Of a DNA stretch of 64,000 nucleotides, positions 55,633 to 64,000 are shown one piece after another; position 1 is the stretch's first letter; each line of letters opens with the position of its first letter. Made by a program: the position numbers and the translations under genes. Under the pieces are notes generated by a model that did no database searches, had not been told where the DNA came from, and saw only the letters and a list, made by a program, of their open reading frames with translations. Source of the DNA: JANXQG01 sp963775975 (GTDB lineage Bacteria; Planctomycetota; Planctomycetia; Pirellulales; Thermoguttaceae); assembly GCA_963775975.1 (NCBI GenBank), contig CAVZKX010000001.1, forward strand, positions 930,001 to 994,000, written 5' to 3'.

Positions 55633-55929
55633 TCAGACGCAGACTACAGGAGTCCAACAATCGAAGCATGACGGGTCGTCGGGGATAAACCGCAGGCGGC
55701 GCGACTCCAGGCACTCAATGCACACCAACGTGCCCGGATCAATGTCCATAGTGTAGAATTCGCCCATGCCGGTCTCGACAAACTCGCTGTCGTCGCGGAA
55801 TGAACCGCAGAACTCGCAGCAGTCACATAGAAAAGCCTCTTCGGACACCGCGCGTGCTTCCTCCGGCGATATGCCGTAAGGCATTTGCTCCTCGATCGAC
55901 ACCTCTTCAAATAAGGCGTTGTACTGCAT
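55633..55929 (-). CDS. Small cysteine-rich protein
   Basis: 98 residues with CDCCEFCG, then VCIECLESRR and CFDCW: nine cysteines, four or more in CxxC spacing, so zinc binding is likely. Acidic overall. No family recognised. ATG at 55929. Confidence 0.5.
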   Translation of the reverse strand: MQYNALFEEVSIEEQMPYGISPEEARAVSEEAFLCDCCEFCGSFRDDSEFVETGMGEFYTMDIDPGTLVCIECLESRRLRFIPDDPSCFDCWTPVVCV

Positions 55930-56015
55930 GGTTCAAATCCTCTGCGTCCAAATACCAATATATGCTCGATTATAACCAAACTCAACGACGAAGGCGAGAG
56001 TCTCACTCTTGGCCA

Positions 56016-56954
56016 TCAATGCCAATCCGCGCTTATTTTGACATCTCGTATACGGTGATAAACCGGCTGTATCTCCTCAATGTAAAACTTTTTTACGTCA
56101 TCGTTGCCGATTCGACTCAAATACTTCTGTCCCAGTGTATTCCCAAGGCCCACGGCAATGCTTTGGCCGAAACTGTAAACCGTGTTGATCCCCTCCGGAT
56201 GGCGAAGCGGCCGAACTGCAAAGCCTTCGCGGCCGGGCTCCTTGGAATTAATGCCTATGTTCCTGAGAGCTTCGCCAGCATGGATACGTCCCGACCAGCT
56301 TGAGTACAGAATCTCGTACCAGAACACCCGTTTCAGTTTAGTGGCAAGTTCACGAATTGACTTCGGACCTCCGAATAACGAATGCCATTTGCTCCGTGCC
56401 CCCTTTGACTCCCACTCTGCATTGATTGGAGCCCACGGTGGCGAGGTTAGCATCGTTCGTAACCGCTTCTCCTCTGCGTCGAAATCGTAGATCGGTGCCG
56501 ACGCCAGAACGCCCGCTCCAATTGGATCGACTCGTAGAGCTTCGCGGAATTCTTTTCCGGCTTTCGTTCTTCCGTCATACATCGCATTTGCACGCAATCT
56601 ATCCCGCGCCTCTTTTACCTGATAGGAAAGTCCTCGTCGCTCCGAGTCTGTCTCTAGGATATAGCGCACAGCAAGGTCGGCTTCCAGAGCACTTCGAAGA
56701 TGTGATTTACACGGGTCGACACAGCCCTTTGTCAAGAGAATCGAAATTGCGTCTACTTCCTCTGCGACGTGCCGCGCCAAAGTAAAAACGACGCTGTGGT
56801 AATCGCATTTGTCTTGCGGCGGTGTCATCAATTGCAGAACCCGCCGGAGGAACTCGGACGATTTTTCGATGCCAAGGGCGTTAAGACGGAGGAACTCCTG
56901 ATACTGCGCGACACGTTCGTCGTCACACTGCAATTCGAACATCAGATATGGCAT
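56016..56954 (-). CDS. DUF5677-like helical protein
   Basis: 312 residues, mostly helical. SVVFTLARHVAEEVDAISIL, KSHLRSALEADLAVRYIL and a C-terminal helix resemble the DUF5677 family (AbiV/HEPN-like helical folds). A conserved Arg-His pair cannot be picked out with confidence. Located between defence genes and the right end, so an abortive-infection role is possible but unproven. Confidence 0.5.
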   Translation of the reverse strand: MPYLMFELQCDDERVAQYQEFLRLNALGIEKSSEFLRRVLQLMTPPQDKCDYHSVVFTLARHVAEEVDAISILLTKGCVDPCKSHLRSALEADLAVRYILETDSERRGLSYQVKEARDRLRANAMYDGRTKAGKEFREALRVDPIGAGVLASAPIYDFDAEEKRLRTMLTSPPWAPINAEWESKGARSKWHSLFGGPKSIRELATKLKRVFWYEILYSSWSGRIHAGEALRNIGINSKEPGREGFAVRPLRHPEGINTVYSFGQSIAVGLGNTLGQKYLSRIGNDDVKKFYIEEIQPVYHRIRDVKISADWH

Positions 56955-57082
56955 TGCAACCTCGCAATCTCAGCAGGGCACTCGCAATCGACTACCGATA
57001 ACACGACACGCCGGTCCAGTGAAAAGTTCGGCAGCATACCGGAGACTTGATGAGGTAAGCTCGTATGGCATACCTAACGCGC

Positions 57083-57571
57083 TCAGGGATTGCCGCTTCC
57101 GGAGGCCGTTAATCTCGCCAAGTGTCGTTTTATAATCACAAAAAGCGCTAACAATTCCCCGCCCGGTGTTTCCATTGAGTCAATCACTTCGCTCAAATAG
57201 CTGCCATCTCGTTCGGCTGCCTCTTTCCAAGCTTGCGGTGCTTCCAGTATTTGTTGGACCGTAGTTACGCACGAATATGCGTCTGCGATTGCCGCAACCC
57301 ATGCCGTGGCACGCAGTGATTTCGGCGGCAAAAGCTGGAGTTCTCCGGGTATATAGACGCCAAATTTAGTCGATGAGAATTGGGCATACCGGTAAAAGCC
57401 TGCATACCTACCCTTGAACTCCTTGTAATGGGACAGGGCGCTAGCCAGAAACTCTTCGACGTCGCAAATGGAGAGCTTACCCTCTGGGTTCCAAATGCCG
57501 AATTGAATGCCGTGCCTCAATTCACAAGACAGCCCTTCCGAATACTGTATCGATGGAGGTTTCCGGGCCAT
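57083..57571 (-). CDS. Hypothetical protein
   Basis: 162 residues, alpha-helical, no family recognised. Segments RHGIQFGIWNPEGKLSICDV and LATAWVAAIADAYS-like helices. ATG at 57571 overlaps nothing. Could be co-transcribed with the gene at 56016 after about 130 bases. Confidence 0.4.
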   Translation of the reverse strand: MARKPPSIQYSEGLSCELRHGIQFGIWNPEGKLSICDVEEFLASALSHYKEFKGRYAGFYRYAQFSSTKFGVYIPGELQLLPPKSLRATAWVAAIADAYSCVTTVQQILEAPQAWKEAAERDGSYLSEVIDSMETPGGELLALFVIIKRHLARLTASGSGNP

Positions 57572-57738
57572 GACCGATTGTTTTCTTTAATTCAACAGTT
57601 GGGTATCAGCGCATTATACGTTCTAGCGGGTCGATAACGGTACGCTTACTGGTTGAGGGCGACGCCTGCCCGGTGATCATCATTTTATGCGACAATTCCG
57701 TTCAAACTCTTCTGGCCGGGCTAGAAAAACCGCCGTTC

Positions 57739-58503
57739 CTACGGGTTGCAGTCATGAGCCGGCTGCTTCCCGGCCGCAATTGCCTCGTCACGCGTAGCAT
57801 AGTGGACGAGGTTTTTCTCGGAAATCTTTGCGGCACCCTTACATCCGGCCTTGTGGAACACAGCCGAGTTTCGTGACGCGACGTAGCCACCAGATACCGC
57901 GGCCGGCGCAGGATCGGCAGGGCGCTCCGTGCGATGAGCTTCCGAGTATCCTTGCTCCTTCGCTTCGTAATTCCGCGAATGGCCCGCGTGGCCTTGCCAG
58001 TTGGCGGTGTACTTCTCCGCAATAACCTTGTCCCTGATGACGAGCAAGTTTTCGGCATTGCTGTTCTCGGCTTGTTTCGTGAAGTTGAATGAGCCAGTGA
58101 TTACCACGCCGCGGTCGATCACAATGATTTTGTTGTGGGCTATCGCATGAAGCGAATCGACCTTGACTGGGATTCCCGCGTGCAAAATGAAATCAGCCTC
58201 CGTATATCCGTCCTTCAGGACGCTTTTGTCCAATATGACTTCAACCTTCACACCCCGCTTATGGGCATCGACGATGGCCTTGGCAATATCCCTTGAAGTA
58301 AAGCTATAGGCTTGCACAAGGACAGTGGACCTAGCTTTGTCCAACTCCCTTACGACGGCATCGGTGCAACCGCCGTGCGGGGAGAAGAAAACATCAATTG
58401 TCGGTGCCGACGCCGATGGTGCCCAGCGCGACTGGCCAGAGGCGGGGTGAAGGGCGACAAAACAAATCGCAGTGAGCGCGACGAGACCTAACAGATGCCG
58501 CAT
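57739..58503 (-). CDS. Secreted phospholipase-D-fold nuclease with Ada-like tail
   Basis: 254 residues from ATG 58503 (GGAATTG upstream). A signal peptide (MRHLLGLVALTAICFVALHP) is followed by a PLD domain with one HKD motif: AHNKIIVIDRGVVITGSFNF, as in Nuc-type endonucleases that dimerise to make an active site. The C-terminal 50 residues (YVASRNSAVFHKAGCKGAAK... HDCNP) resemble the small Ada-type metal-binding DNA module, though only two Cys remain. Probably an exported nuclease for non-specific DNA. Confidence 0.75.
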   Translation of the reverse strand: MRHLLGLVALTAICFVALHPASGQSRWAPSASAPTIDVFFSPHGGCTDAVVRELDKARSTVLVQAYSFTSRDIAKAIVDAHKRGVKVEVILDKSVLKDGYTEADFILHAGIPVKVDSLHAIAHNKIIVIDRGVVITGSFNFTKQAENSNAENLLVIRDKVIAEKYTANWQGHAGHSRNYEAKEQGYSEAHRTERPADPAPAAVSGGYVASRNSAVFHKAGCKGAAKISEKNLVHYATRDEAIAAGKQPAHDCNP

Positions 58504-58658
58504 TTGCAATTCCTTTCGCTTGGGGGAGATTGGCAGATACCGCTTTTTATACCGTGTCCCGCTCCACGCTGCCAGCCATCCAGCAGCATAACAAACCGCT
58601 GCCGGCCGTAGAAAGGCTTGGCCATCGAGGTACAATGAGGCGAGCCTACCGGAATAAT

Positions 58659-59442
58659 ATGAAGGATACAGCCGTGAACGACGGACAGCAAAGAACTGAC
58701 GAGGAGCAGCGAGGATTGGACTTTCTGGCTTTCATGAGCCGCCACTTGGTGGCTTTGGTGGTGGAATACGAGTCGTTCGACGACGCGGGAAAGAGCTTCC
58801 ACCACGGCATGACTGTCTGCTCGGGCTTTGTGCTCGCGCTTCACGATCGCTGGTTTTGCCGACTACTTCGGCCTGAATGTAATCGACCGAAACATCATTC
58901 CCTACTCCTATGAGCCAGGCTGTGCGTTCCGTATCTTCAGGAAGGACCTTGGTCTCGACTTTGCGCTCATCCGGCTACCCAATCTCGTTCGGGCTGCTTT
59001 CGAGAAAAATGGAATCATCGCCGTCACCCGAGCGAACTGGATTCACCAATCCGAAATCACATTCTCGCGTTTTGCAATACTTGGGTTTCCGTCGCATCTC
59101 GTCGAGTCGAGCATGAAATCCAACACGGAGATGGTTGCGGAGTTCGAGCCTGTTATGATCGAGATAGACCGGCTGAGTCCGTCTGACGTAGAAAACGTCC
59201 CCTCCGATACCTGGTTTGTGGGACGAATTCCGCAAGACTTCATCAAGGACATCAAGGGAATGAGCGGCGGCCCGATATACGGTTTCCGGAAGGCCGAGAA
59301 CGGGCAATGGTCCTACCATATCGTGGCCGTGCAAAGCTGGTGGCGCAAGGATAGCAGGACCACATTCGGCTGCTCGGTGCCGGTGTTTGCCGAGGCTGTC
59401 CACGCGGCCATGATCGCTGAGTCCGAAGACGAATCCGAATGA
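58659..59442 (+). pseudogene. Trypsin-like protease remnant lacking its His region
   Basis: The first part reads MKDTAVNDGQQRTDEEQRGL... HHGMTVCSGFVLALHDRWF; the frame is lost near 58850. The rest, FADYFGLNVIDRN, LDFALIRLPN (Asp candidate) and GMSGGPIYGF (Ser candidate), is in another frame to 59442. Homologues carry a TAGH segment between these parts, which is missing. So this is a deletion plus a frame change, not just one base. The product is likely dead. Confidence 0.6.
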
Positions 59443-59566
59443 TCAATGCCCGAAGACCGGTTCAATCGGATTGACAGTTGCCTCAAACTGCTTGCCACAG
59501 CACGTTGGTTATCTCTATACTTGGAGGAAGTGTTTCTATTACTCACCTTGGACGACTTATCCCGTA

Positions 59567-59860
59567 ATGAACCAAGACATAAGCCCCGACAGCGACGACA
59601 GCCCTGACGACGACGCGTCATTCTGCGATCCCGAACGCGAAAAAAAGCTGGCCGACGCAGCGCAAGAGTGCCGGGAGCTACAGCGAAGTGGATGGGTCTG
59701 GCAAGGTGGTGATCCCCGCAGCCATTGCCTTTGTCATCCCGACGATCCAGAAATCAGCATGTGGTTCGACCCCTACACGGGAGAACAACTCCTTTCGCCA
59801 AAGCTGGCGGAACGACTGAAGAACAGTATTCAAAGGAACCAGCGAAATCAATCCGCTTGA
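59567..59860 (+). CDS. Small acidic hypothetical protein
   Basis: 97 residues from ATG 59567. The acidic start (MNQDISPDSDDSPDDDASFC) is followed by KLADAAQECRELQRSGWVWQ and HCLCHPDDPEISMWFDPYTG. No family recognised. It is the last gene inside the element. Confidence 0.4.
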   Translation: MNQDISPDSDDSPDDDASFCDPEREKKLADAAQECRELQRSGWVWQGGDPRSHCLCHPDDPEISMWFDPYTGEQLLSPKLAERLKNSIQRNQRNQSA

Positions 59861-60434
59861 ATGTTTTTCGTTCACTTGGCAAAAACTTGGCAACAACACT
59901 GGAAATGCGACCGACCTGAACACAAACGAGGTTGAGGGCCTGAGAGCAATCTACTTCCCGATGATATCCGCTTCCTGAAATGCCCGGCAGACTATACGAG
60001 AGCCGTCGCGAAACTCGGCCATCTGTGCCGCCAAGCGGACATCCCATAGCTTCTTGTAGCACTACTCATGGACAACGGCCAATTTTCAATCACTTCTCTG
60101 CCCCGCACCTACCGCCCGGCCGATAGCGGGCGCTACGGCCGCCAAGTCGCGACCGGCTTGACGGCGGCAACCTGCTCGTCACTCTCCAACCGGGTAAGGG
60201 TTTCCAAGCGACTGGGTTGCCGCCTACCGGTCCCGATGCGCGGCCGGGCCCTGATCGTAAGCGGGCGGCGCGGTGCTGGCTCTAACGAAGCACGTGCCGG
60301 GAGTTTTACTGGATAGCATTTGCCCAAATTGCGAGAATCGTTCGCCGGGCCAAAATCGTGACGAGTTTTTCGAGAAAACAGGTGAGCGGTCGCAAAATGT
60401 CCGCAGCGATGCGACCGCAATGTCACCCAGGTAT
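59861..60434. other. Gene-free right end of the element
   Basis: About 570 bases without a credible gene. Frames here have no recognisable protein. The right integrase arm site begins at 60435. Confidence 0.45.
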
Positions 60435-60455
60435 TGTCCCCAAAACGTCCCCAAA
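60435..60455. promoter_or_regulatory. Right integrase arm-type site
   Basis: 21-bp block with two TGTCCCCAAA-type units, identical to 4576-4596 except for one base. It lies 73 bp inside attR, as expected for a site used by the element's integrase. Confidence 0.7.
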
Positions 60456-60488
60456 CACTTCCAGCGACAACTCACGTCAAGAAAGAGC

Positions 60489-60519
60489 AGTAGCCGTAAG
60501 TCCTTAACCTACGGCTACT
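60489..60519 (-). terminator. Hairpin after tRNA-Asp supplied by the element
   Basis: AGTAGCCGTA and TACGGCTACT (10 bp, 11-base loop) lie 9 bases beyond the 3' end of tRNA-Asp. It likely ends tRNA transcription after the element replaced the native terminator. Confidence 0.7.
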
Positions 60520-60527
60520 TGCGTCTA

Positions 60528-60602
<75 letters not shown>

Positions 60603-60623
60603 AACGGGTCGCTGGGACCGAGA

Positions 60624-60651
60624 ATTATACTTCGATCTCGTCCGGTAACAA
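60624..60651 (-). promoter_or_regulatory. Promoter of tRNA-Asp
   Basis: On the minus strand TTGTTA, 16 bases, TATAAT, then 21 bases to the tRNA 5' end. Close to a housekeeping sigma-factor promoter. Confidence 0.6.
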
Positions 60652-61025
60652 GCCCTTAACCGCCTGCGGGAAGGGCTTTTGGGCTTTGAACCATAAATCC
60701 TAGCATCCCCGGCACCTGCGACAAAGGGGGACGGATTTCAAATTAAATCGTCCCGTGAAACTCAACTATCGTCGTCTTTCTCTTCGTTGCCATCCATCTG
60801 AGCAATGCACCCATTACGGGGCGGCAAAGCGCAGCCCCTCTCCGGGGTGGATTTATTCGCTCCTATTTGGCAAACAGCGGCTATGTCCTTAATACGTGAC
60901 CTAGACTTGATTGGCAAATCGTCGCTATTGCGACAGCCGGTCCCGGCGCGACGGAACGCCGGTACTATACCGCCCATTGTTGACAAGAACATTTCGCTAT
61001 TCGTCACCCCGCGAGGGCCACTACT
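60652..61025. other. Intergenic stretch upstream of small membrane peptide
   Basis: About 370 bases without a supported gene. The minus-strand frame at 60762-61166 overlaps the peptide gene and has no recognisable protein. Confidence 0.4.
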
Positions 61026-61160
61026 ATGGCACGAATCGAGTACGAAGTGATGAACTGGATAAATAACTCCGAGCCCTACGAATGGGCCATTATTTTTCTG
61101 GGTGTGATTGTCATCGGCGCGATTTGTATGAAAAGTGCCTCCAATAAATCCAATTTTTGA
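61026..61160 (+). CDS. Small membrane peptide
   Basis: 44 residues: MARIEYEVMNWINNSEPYEW, then one hydrophobic helix (AIIFLGVIVIGAICM) and a basic tail. Stop at 61158-61160. Short planctomycete membrane peptides of this look exist, but I cannot name a family. The GGDEF gene follows after 94 bases. Confidence 0.5.
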   Translation: MARIEYEVMNWINNSEPYEWAIIFLGVIVIGAICMKSASNKSNF

Positions 61161-61254
61161 ATTCACATTTTAATCGCGGCGGAGTGCACGTCCGGCGTCG
61201 TCGAATTGCGGCGGCAGGGCTTGCTCTCTGCCGAGCAACGAATAAGCAGATTCG

Positions 61255-62160
61255 ATGAGCTTTAACTTTCTGGCAATTCCCATCCAAGTACAACTCCTGC
61301 TGGCGTTCGTGGCCATCGTCTTCTTCCTCTTCGGCCGCAAGAGCAAAAAGGCAGTCGAAGGCGGACCTGGCCGCTCGCGCCGCGAATTGCGCAGGGCACA
61401 ACTCGTGGCCTCGGAACTGGAGAAAATCGCCTGGGAGCTCCGCAAGGAACTCGTCAAGCACCATACGAGCGTAAGCAAGTTTCGCGAGAAGGTCGGCAAG
61501 CTCGACGCCCATCAACAGGAAGCCGCCTGGAAAGACCTCTGCCGCGAGGCCGAAGAAATCCTTCGCCCCACGCTCCGACTGGCTGCACAAATATCCCACG
61601 CCCACGACGAGATCCGCCAGCAAAGCGCTCACCTTATGACTTTCACCGAGGTTCGCACCGATCCGCTCACCGGCGTGAACAACCGCCGCGGCATGGACGA
61701 CGCGATGGGCTCGCAACTGGCCCTCTTGAATCGCTACGGCACGCGCTTCGCGATCACGATGTTTGATATCGACCATTTCAAGCAGATGAATGACGTGCAG
61801 GGGCATCTCTACGGCGACCAAATGTTGAGTCAGCTCGCGCGGCTGATTGACGAATCGGTCCGCGAGACCGACGTTGTTGCCCGTTATGGCGGCGAGGAGT
61901 TCCTCGTCGTCATGCCGGAAACGGACCTCGTAGGCGCCGCGGCCTTCGCCGACCGCCTTCGGGCGCGGATCGCCGGCGAAATGCCGTTGACGGTCAGCGG
62001 CGGCGTGGCCGAGGCGCTGGATGGCGACACGGCCGAATCGATGATCGCCCGCGCCGACGCGGCCTTGTATTCGGCTAAGGCCGCCGGACGAAACTGCGTC
62101 TTCTCGCACTCGGGCAATGGGGCGGAAGTCGTGACCGCGGAGGCGCCGGCATTGGTATAA
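61255..62160 (+). CDS. GGDEF diguanylate cyclase
   Basis: 301 residues. One N-terminal membrane helix (PIQVQLLLAFVAIVFFLFG), a helical linker, then the GGDEF domain from about 135: DPLTGVNNRRGMDDAM, FDIDHFKQMND, active motif RYGGEEFLVVMPE and a late DAALYSAKAAGRN. The GGEEF sequence and metal Asp are intact, so it should make cyclic di-GMP. No RxxD inhibition site is evident. Confidence 0.9.
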   Translation: MSFNFLAIPIQVQLLLAFVAIVFFLFGRKSKKAVEGGPGRSRRELRRAQLVASELEKIAWELRKELVKHHTSVSKFREKVGKLDAHQQEAAWKDLCREAEEILRPTLRLAAQISHAHDEIRQQSAHLMTFTEVRTDPLTGVNNRRGMDDAMGSQLALLNRYGTRFAITMFDIDHFKQMNDVQGHLYGDQMLSQLARLIDESVRETDVVARYGGEEFLVVMPETDLVGAAAFADRLRARIAGEMPLTVSGGVAEALDGDTAESMIARADAALYSAKAAGRNCVFSHSGNGAEVVTAEAPALV

Positions 62161-62190
62161 AACGCCCCGTCCGCGTTTTGCTCCGTATTG

Positions 62191-63180
62191 CTATAAAACA
62201 TCCTGCCCTCGCTTTTGCTTGCGGTGGACGATTTGCGCGGCCCTTGCCGCGATCGCTCGCCACAGCGGTTTCCAGTCGGTCGCGTTTCCGGGATACGCGC
62301 TCAGGTACGCCCGCAGGAAGCGGCGCGAGATCGAGTGCGTGACCCAAGGATGTGCGGCAAGTCCGGCCGCCAGTCGGGCGATGTCGCGGGCCCGCCGCGC
62401 AAGGCTTACTGACCGGCCAATCTGAAGGCCGTCGAGATCGACGAGCCAGGTTTCCAACCGGCCGTCCTTTTCCACAACGACCAAGTTGGCCGCTTTCAGA
62501 TCGCGATGCGCCGCTCCGGCCGCGTGCATGCGTCCAACGAGGCGGCCCAGCGAGTCGGCACATTCGGCCGCGATGCGCAAGCGTTCAACCGGCGGCCGTT
62601 TCGCGAGCCGCCAGCCAAACAGGTGCAAGTTTTCGCCGCCAACCCATTGGGTGACGAGAAAGCTGCCGCCGAGCGATGCCCAGTCGCGCAACAGACATGC
62701 CAATATCGGCCGCGGCGTGGCAATATCCCGCGCGGCGAGAAACTGAGCTTTCGCCCAATTCCGCACCGCCTTGGGACGGCGCGCCAACCCGGCCACCGCC
62801 TTCCACAGCGAATGTCGGCAATACTGCTTTACGGCCACGACGATGGACTCTTGGCCAAGCGGCATTTCCACCTGAAGCACAAGCGTTTCGCGGCTGATCT
62901 TCACCGGCAGCGACGCAGCGGAGCGAATGAAACGATGCGGGTCCTTCGCAATGCCTTTTTGCATCGGCTCCGGGACGAGCGGATCGCACCAGACTGTCGC
63001 GGCGGTGGATTCCAAGATGACGCAATCGGGTAACATGAGCAGGATGGGCTGATCTTGGAGGTCGGCGCTATCGGCAACCCAAACTCGGCTGGACATGCTG
63101 CCGGAGTCTCGGTAGTTTACCACCCCAGCCTCGGTGTGCCAGTACTGCCGCGGCGGAGGGAAAACGGATAAAGCTAGCAT
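62191..63180 (-). CDS. WaaP/Kdo-kinase-like lipopolysaccharide kinase
   Basis: 329 residues from ATG 63180 (a longer frame to 63582 exists but overlaps the divergent gene). Protein-kinase-like fold: nucleotide-binding region VAVKQYCRHSLWKAV, catalytic loop HRDLKAANLVV, and DLDGLQIGRS as the metal-binding Asp motif. Such kinases phosphorylate heptose or Kdo in lipid A-core, at the inner membrane face. Divergent from the small gene at 63193. Confidence 0.78.
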   Translation of the reverse strand: MLALSVFPPPRQYWHTEAGVVNYRDSGSMSSRVWVADSADLQDQPILLMLPDCVILESTAATVWCDPLVPEPMQKGIAKDPHRFIRSAASLPVKISRETLVLQVEMPLGQESIVVAVKQYCRHSLWKAVAGLARRPKAVRNWAKAQFLAARDIATPRPILACLLRDWASLGGSFLVTQWVGGENLHLFGWRLAKRPPVERLRIAAECADSLGRLVGRMHAAGAAHRDLKAANLVVVEKDGRLETWLVDLDGLQIGRSVSLARRARDIARLAAGLAAHPWVTHSISRRFLRAYLSAYPGNATDWKPLWRAIAARAAQIVHRKQKRGQDVL

Positions 63181-63192
63181 GGAGGCAATAAT

Positions 63193-63444
63193 TTGAACTT
63201 CTTTAATTGGATTCGCGACGGGGTGCGGCAGGCGGTGCTTTATGGGGTCCACGACGCGGTAGGCGAGTTGGGCACTCCTCACGGCGGTCAGGATATGAAC
63301 GAGCGGATACTGCATCTGCTGCGCACCGCGCCGGACGCCGATGCACCGCGATTGGAAGCCCATTCCGCCGCGACCGCCGTCAAGCGCAAGCGGCTCGGCC
63401 GCACGTTGGGCGACATCCAGACCACGCTGGAAACCAGCGAGTAG
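63193..63444 (+). CDS. Small conserved planctomycete protein
   Basis: 83 residues, TTG start at 63193 with GGAGG 8 bases upstream. NFFNWIRDGVRQAVLYGVHD, then helices (DMNERILHLLRTAPDAD, RKRLGRTLGDIQTTLETSE). I recognise the opening as common in Pirellulales, of unknown function. Confidence 0.55.
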   Translation: MNFFNWIRDGVRQAVLYGVHDAVGELGTPHGGQDMNERILHLLRTAPDADAPRLEAHSAATAVKRKRLGRTLGDIQTTLETSE

Positions 63445-63545
63445 CCTCGAGCCGGCCGTAACGCCGCGTTTGCTGCTATTGCCGGACTGCTCGGGCACGA
63501 GGGCTCGGAACTGTGCGTCGCGAAAACATCTGTGATGCCACGCCT

Positions 63546-63771
63546 TTCCCACGGAAAACGGCGTGTGGTTAACGGATGTCATCTTTGAAAGTGCTTTGAT
63601 TGCGCTTTGAAACTGCTTGGAAGCGGCAAGTCCTGGATGGCCGCGAATTTTTTAAATGGCGGCTTGGACGTTGTCAATTCCCGCGGAAAGCGGCGTGCAT
63701 TTAATGCCAAACGGCCTGAAATCTATATAGAAAGTGCATAGAAACGTCATAGGAATCGCATAGAAAGCGCA
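63546..63771. repeat. Twofold module with 11-bp tandem repeats
   Basis: A 20-mer TTCCCaCGGAAAaCGGCGTG at 63546 recurs at 63678 (two differences). Each copy is followed by four imperfect 11-bp units: CTTTGAAAGTG-like at 63583-63626, and ATAGAAAGTGC-like at 63727-63770. The 11-bp period equals about one helical turn. No gene lies here; the IS110-type element starts soon after. Confidence 0.75.
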
Positions 63772-63795
63772 TAGTTGGCTATAGTCAAAAAGAAC

Positions 63796-63867
63796 AGGGG
63801 ACGCCTCGAGAGTGGTAAGGTTGACGGCTTTGAGTCCATCAACGCCACGTATAAGAGGTCGTCCCCT
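63796..63867 (+). promoter_or_regulatory. Long-range stem upstream of IS110 transposase
   Basis: AGGGGACG (63796-63803) pairs perfectly with CGTCCCCT (63860-63867), extended by CCTC/GAGG with one bulged base. The right arm touches the transposase ATG. IS110 elements carry a structured non-coding left end that can encode a bridge RNA; this may be part of it. Confidence 0.5.
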
Positions 63868-64000
63868 ATGAAAAGAGAAGCGTATCGTTCGGTCGATGTC
63901 AAGCAGGTTTTTGTTGAATCGCTGGTAGCGGAGAAGGTCGCGATGGGCGTCGTGGTCGGAATCGATGTGGCGAAGTCGGAATCGCTGGCGGTCGTGCGGT
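63868..64000 (+). CDS. IS110-family transposase, 5' part
   Basis: ATG 63868 opens MKREAYRSVDVKQVFVESLV, then VVVGIDVAKSESLAVVR, the start of the DEDD (RuvC-like) catalytic domain of IS110 transposases; the Asp in GIDVAK is the first catalytic acid. The frame leaves the window after 44 codons. Confidence 0.8.
   Translation, partial: MKREAYRSVDVKQVFVESLVAEKVAMGVVVGIDVAKSESLAVVR

Noticed and set aside
60762..61166. 134-codon minus-strand frame
   Set aside because: Overlaps the small membrane peptide and shows no recognisable protein.

Overview
The window looks like part of a Planctomycetota chromosome, most likely Pirellulales. The flanks carry a MoxR-type ATPase, a secreted repeat protein with FTQSGG motifs, a WaaP-like kinase, a GGDEF protein and an inverted repeat beginning AAGCCCGACGC that I recognise as common in Pirellulales. 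These assignments rest on recognition only; no search was run.

Layout. (1) 1-4400, chromosome: 5' part of a secreted repeat protein, an IS91 remnant, a PLP enzyme and a degenerate MoxR ATPase. (2) 4401-60572, a 56-kb element integrated into the 3' end of a tRNA-Asp gene. A 45-bp direct repeat (two mismatches) marks both ends. Just inside each end lies a 21-bp integrase arm-type repeat, and a hairpin terminator flanks each att copy. (3) 60573-64000, chromosome: rest of tRNA-Asp, a small membrane peptide, a GGDEF protein, a kinase, a small protein and the start of an IS110-family insertion sequence.

Inside the element, left to right: a frameshifted tyrosine integrase; a minus-strand transfer/partition operon (ParB-like, TraG-like and VirD4-like ATPases, small membrane proteins); a regulator; a serine recombinase with a res-like region; a Phd/PemK-type pair; two giant pseudopilin-FG-GAP beta-propeller proteins; a methylase-helicase of about 1,750 residues; an mTERF/TALE-like protein with ten 39-residue repeats; a PEP-CTERM protein and a LuxR regulator behind a structured leader; a ParE-type toxin-antitoxin pair; a MobF relaxase; a small-gene cluster with a DNA methyltransferase; a ParA module with a repeat-rich centromere-like region; a Rep initiator with five iterons and a DnaA box; and a defence block (AAA+ ATPase and subtilisin, type I restriction-modification, RloC-like ATPase). 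Nuclease, protease and hypothetical genes close the right end. No mating-pair genes are visible, so the element looks like a mobilizable plasmid that integrates at tRNA-Asp.

Twelve single-base frameshifts interrupt eight long reading frames in the element that otherwise stay open. They may be sequencing errors or recent decay. Real rearrangements are also present: a zeta-like gene with its core deleted, a protease without its histidine region, and a chimeric PEP-CTERM tail.
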